Shown: positions 59,771 through 64,000 of the stretch, in pieces
Layout: each line of letters opens with the position of its first letter
How positions within the stretch are numbered: the stretch's first letter is position 1
DNA from: Voacanga thouarsii
Taxonomy: Eukaryota > Streptophyta > Magnoliopsida > Gentianales > Apocynaceae
Assembly: GCA_026120185.1 (NCBI GenBank)
Contig: JANUWF010001640.1
Coordinates: 620,001-684,000 of the forward strand
Direction: 5' to 3'
DNA: 64,000 nucleotides
Translations under genes and position numbers: made by a program
The notes under the pieces: generated by a model
The model's database searches: none
What the model saw: the letters and a program-made list of their open reading frames with translations, nothing else
Told to the model about the DNA's origin: nothing

Positions 59771-61375
59771 ATAGAAGCTTTAACTTGATTAAATTTTATT
59801 TTTGCTTGGGAAGGAATGGTTTCGGCCTTAAGGGCCTAGATCAATGTGGTGATGATGTCCTAGGAGAGTCATGTTAGGAGTATTCTCATTCCACTCCTTT
59901 GCCTACTCGAAATTCCCAAAGGGAATTCTTGTTCCCTTGATCTTTGGTTTTCCTTAGCTTTCAACTCCTTAGTTTGATCAAGATGTTCTAGCCTTTTTCT
60001 TTCCAAAAAATTCAGTAAAGTGCTGAGGTCTTTTAGGATCAAAATGTCTTGGTAAAAGACTTCTTATGGTCAGGAAAATATGGAAGAGTTGAGGGGAATT
60101 CCGAGAGGAAAAATCCCTCTAGTAAGCTTGCTGAAATTTCACTCTAGACTAGCTCATCTTTCTTCATGGCATGAGCTAAAATTTTCCAGCTTGTTGTACC
60201 TTCAAATTGTCGAGATTCTTAGCTAAAATTTCCTCCCAAGTGCTGCCAGAAAAATGGCCTTAAGATCAGTTTGAATCATGAATTATTTTTTCCATTTTCG
60301 GGTTGCACAAAGACTGAGCAAAACCAGTGAAAAATTCTGGGCAAATCACTACCTTGGAGGCTCAAAACCGAGCTGTTTTCTTCCAGATTTTGTGCAGCAC
60401 CTTAGCCATGTTTTTCCTCCATGATGAAGGCTGGAAACCAGCCTTGAATACCCCTAAAACCCCCACTTCAAACTCGCTGCAACTCGGCTGGAAGTGGCAG
60501 ACGAAATTCTGCCCAGAAAATTACTATGCAGCGAAAAAACTGGGCAGTCCAGATTTCCAGCTTTGTTTCCTATTTTTCTTCCAACCGAAACACCAGCCCT
60601 AATCTGTCAAAACCTCCCTTAAACCACCTTTAACAGAGCACCATTGTTTCCCACAAGCTTCTAGACGAAAGGAAGCAATGGCTGTCCGAAAATCTCTCCA
60701 ACAAATCCCTGCAATTTAGTTTGATTACTTTCCAAAATTCCAGCCATCTTATTTAGCAACCTTCCATGATATCTTGCTCAATTGACCAGACTTCTTCTTC
60801 ATCATTGTGCCCCTTAGTTTCGGCCATCATAAGCCTTATTGAACCAGCTTTAATTCCTCAGAAAAGCTACACAACCAGTCGGCCATAGGAGACTTCAAAG
60901 CTGTCCAAACAATCAAGATATTCTTAGAATATTTAGTTTCCAAATTCACTTCCTAAAAATATTCTTCAAAGATTGTAACAACTAACCTTTCCTTTTCCCT
61001 CTCAAATCAAAGAAAACATCCTCCTAAACCCTACAGAATTTTGGCAGCTACAACATCTATTCTCTCGGTTTTTCCTTCAGCCACCAAGAACACACACTAC
61101 ACCAAGAACACCTACTTCTTCTCTACACCTAATACCCCTCCAAACCATCTCAAACCCTCACAAAAATCTCCAGATTTAGTCTACTCATTGCTGTGAATCC
61201 ATCAACACCATTATTAACATCAAACTCCTCAAAACATCTTGCTACCTCGGATCAAAAGTAGAAATTTCTGTGAAGAACAAGAACATCTTCAAGGTAAATT
61301 CACTCTATCAACTTCATCCTCTTCAAACTTGATCTCTAGTGCGAACCTATATGAATAAACATGCTAATGATCTCT

Positions 61376-61377
61376 TC

Positions 61378-61418
<41 letters not shown>
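61376..61418 (+). repeat. (CT)n microsatellite in family A copy 3
   Basis: Imperfect then pure CT run at the position equivalent to 17413 and 47762. Confidence 0.88.
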
Positions 61419-61420
<2 letters not shown>

Positions 61421-63737
61421 GGCCGAAATCACTCTTCTTTGGCCGGATGACTTCTCCTTCCATAATCTTGTTCTCGCCATCTCTCTTGGACAAGGTTAGC
61501 CATCTAGGAATTGGGATCTACTCTAAACTCCTTCAAAGCATTCATCAACCAAGTAAGTACCTTCAATCATTCTTTTAAACTCTAGAATCATGTCTCTAGG
61601 ATGATGTTGTTAAAAGATGGGTGGCGATGGGATTTGTGCATGTGTTGTTGTTGAGATTGAAGCATGAGTGTATATATGATTGTGAAGGAGATGGAAGTTA
61701 TGCATGGAAGGATTATATTGATTGATTTCATGTTGAATTGAGGTTTGATGCATGTCATAGGTAGTATTTGTATCAAAGCATGCTAGAGATTATGTCACGT
61801 TGGTGAATAGGATTTTTATTCTTATGGGATTGTTTAAGCCATGTTCATATTTATGCTAGTAGAGGTTAAAGCATGCCTTAATGAATTTAGATCTATGCCT
61901 AGATGCAAGATTTGGTTGATTTGATGAATTGAAGGATTGTGCATGTTCTTGATTGAGGTTGGCCATAGAATTTGATCATGATCTAGTTGTCCCTAAAACT
62001 AATCTTCACTTTATGCATAAAATACTCAATAAAATAATATTGCTAGTATTTTCGAAAAACCCTAGGAAGGGTAGATTTGGAATTATTATATATATAAAGG
62101 ATATTTTAGTCAAATAAATAATAATTTTGCTAGAAAATAAAATAAATAAATATTATTTAAAATAAAGAGATCAATTAAAGCTTTATGAGAATGATTCATA
62201 ATTAGTAAAATATTTACTAAATCAAAACCCTTAAGGATTTACTTAATATTTTCCAAGAAAGGCTTATTAAATTTAATCTCAACTAGTTTTAGCTATCAAT
62301 TATTTTCTAACAACTAAACTATCATTAAATCACTATTTTACCTAGTACCATCTATGACTCTTGATCAAATAAACTCTAAATCTTTCCCAACAAGGTTTAA
62401 ACTTTCAACTTATTAGAATTTATTTCCCAAACCATTGATTATTTTAAATAACAAATTAAACTTAGCTTATAAACCTATTTAGTTATTATTTTATCTTAAA
62501 GCTTGGGACACTAGGATCATGGTAGTAGTGAATTGAATTGATTTAAAATTGAGGAAGTGGTTTGTGACTTGAAATTGATTAAGATTTGTATTTACCCATG
62601 TGGGGTTAGGTCAGGTGTTCGAGACCTTGTTGTTGTGAGCAAGAATAAGGTAAGCTCCTGCATAAAACCTATCGATGTGAAAATGTTTTCCTTATGGCAA
62701 GCTAAATGTGGAGTGTATGGACACTCGTCTATCTGAAGGTAATAGAGGGTTGAATTTGTTCTTATTTCCAACACTTAAATTATTTAAAAGTTACTGAGCA
62801 GATTTTCCAAACTTAAAACTCTTCCTAAAACTGATTGTTCCCAAAACTTTGGAAACCCTCAAATTACTATTTTCATGAAGAGCAATGCTTTGTTCATTTT
62901 ATCCCAAGTGGGAAACGTCGTTGAGTACTCAATAAGGGTGGACTACTAGGACTAGTCTTTGAAGGGTTAGGGTAAGTCTCTCAGCAGGTGGCCACCTCTG
63001 AGAGGCGAGTCCTTCCCGGATAAGATGTCAGTCCAGTGAGTCGTGTCGGTCCGAGCTAGCAGTTTGTTTTCAGTCAAGTGACTGTGTTTTGCCGGAATGG
63101 ACACCCGATTGTTGTTTGGGTGTAAATAATGAGGAGTATCTTGCCCAGTAGGCCGATCACCTACTTTTGTCAGTCTGCACAAAGTGTCGGCATTCTGACC
63201 GGTTATGGGGCCCAACGTGTGGTAACCCATATCCCTTTCTTTCGAGTGGTTGATTTCATTACTCATGTATGGCTAGATAAGCCAAAACGCCACTCTTGCT
63301 TTGACTAATGTTTGATGCTTGCCAATGTTTCTCACATCAAAGTTTCACACTTTGCATCCATGAACTGTTTTCACTAAACACCCAAAGCACACACGGACTT
63401 ACTAAGATTTCTGTCTCATCACCTTTTTATCATGATTTCAGGATGATCCTGCTGTGGAGTTGAGTGGTTAGTAATATCTGCTTTGAAAGAGAATGTGTCT
63501 TTTGATTTTATGTATTGCTTTAGGAAGACGAGAGTGGATAATTTTATTTATGATTTTTGTTTTGGAATTTCATGGATTTACTCTTGGAGTATATTGGGTT
63601 GTAATAAATTTTTAAGTTAAGTATTATTTTATTTCAGCAATTTTATTTGTGTGACCAAGTTATAAAGACCCTTTGTCCTTTGGATGGGGCGACATTCCCG
63701 GCCCTGGCGGGCCTAGGCTTCGAAGTGTTACAACATG

Positions 63738-64000
63738 CCTAATAAATAAACAATGAACTGCTTCTTCAAATTGAGTATAATAAACATATACATGCACACA
63801 CGTACATCATTGATTTTTGCATCTACAAAGAAATAACAAAACTAAACTAATTCAAAATTCCATGCATCCCTATTACACATTAGGGAACATCTGAATTAGA
63901 TAATTAGTGCTTGCACTAAAAAAATTAGGAATTTTTAAGTTACTCACAACTGAAAAGAAATTTAGATAGTCAAAAGAAAATCATTTTAATAAACCTTTAC
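63738..64000. repeat. Continuation of family I LTR-like sequence or flank
   Basis: AT-rich sequence to the window edge, without coding features. Taken as the continuation of 59077-59458 because the ACATG duplication joins them. Confidence 0.45.

Larger units (their letters stand above)
59459..63732 (+). mobile_element. Solo LTR, Ty3-like family A, copy 3
   Basis: Begins TGTGAAACCCC and ends CGAAGTGTTACA, with a perfect target duplication ACATG (59454-59458, 63733-63737). 4274 bp. Includes the tRNA-like segment 59709-59770 and a CT run at 61376-61418. Open frames 60327-60602, 61339-61578 and 62967-63266 lie within it and are not regarded as genes. Confidence 0.92.

Noticed and set aside
62967..63266. 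99-codon minus-strand open frame in family A copy 3
   Set aside because: Lies entirely within the LTR and has no counterpart of similar length in copies 1 or 2.
1..64000. Helitron, LINE or endogenous pararetrovirus sequences
   Set aside because: No Helitron Rep/helicase motif or CTRR hairpin end, no LINE endonuclease/RT and no pararetrovirus coat or movement motif was seen; all RT/RNase H pieces are copia type.

Overview
This window is plant repeat DNA with no intact host gene. The families present (CACTA/En-Spm transposon, Ty1-copia and Ty3-gypsy LTR retrotransposons), the AT-rich composition and the tRNA-iMet primer sites point to a flowering plant, probably a dicot. I cannot name the species. 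Almost everything can be read as a nest of insertions, because most insertions still carry 3- or 5-bp target-site duplications (TSDs) and near-identical ends.

Left flank (1-7572): the 3' end of a copia element (RNase H tail and 3' LTR), an unassigned stretch, a short decayed copia element on the minus strand (about 2678-6056), and AT-rich sequence without genes.

CACTA transposon (7573-38412): 29-bp perfect terminal inverted repeats flanked by ATA on both sides enclose 30.8 kb. Removing three later insertions leaves about 15.0 kb. It carries a TNP1-like (Transposase_24) pseudogene and a TNP2 pseudogene with DUF4218 and DUF4216 regions, both on the minus strand. Next comes an array of about ten 218-bp repeats, then a right arm of mostly unexplained sequence. 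Later insertions are a 4.27-kb solo LTR (family A), a decayed copia element (family B, 20385-30514) that itself contains other LTRs, and a family D solo LTR.

Right half (38416-64000): an old copia element on the minus strand (LTR 38685-39037, RNase H/RT remnants) was split by an 18.1-kb gag-only Ty3-gypsy derivative (39418-57523, TSD ATTCC) with 3.8-kb LTRs. Each LTR and the gag gene of that element took one further solo LTR (families B, C and A). At 59077 another LTR-like sequence begins; it is split by the third family A solo LTR (59459-63732) and runs off the window.

Families: A = Ty3-like solo LTRs of about 4.3 kb (3 copies); B = copia LTR of 1.8-2.0 kb (one element, one solo); C = copia LTR of 1.7-1.95 kb (two solos, one truncated); D = copia LTR of about 1.5 kb (one 3' LTR, one solo). 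All coding sequences seen are broken, so the window is a record of insertion, LTR-LTR recombination and deletion rather than a set of cooperating genes.
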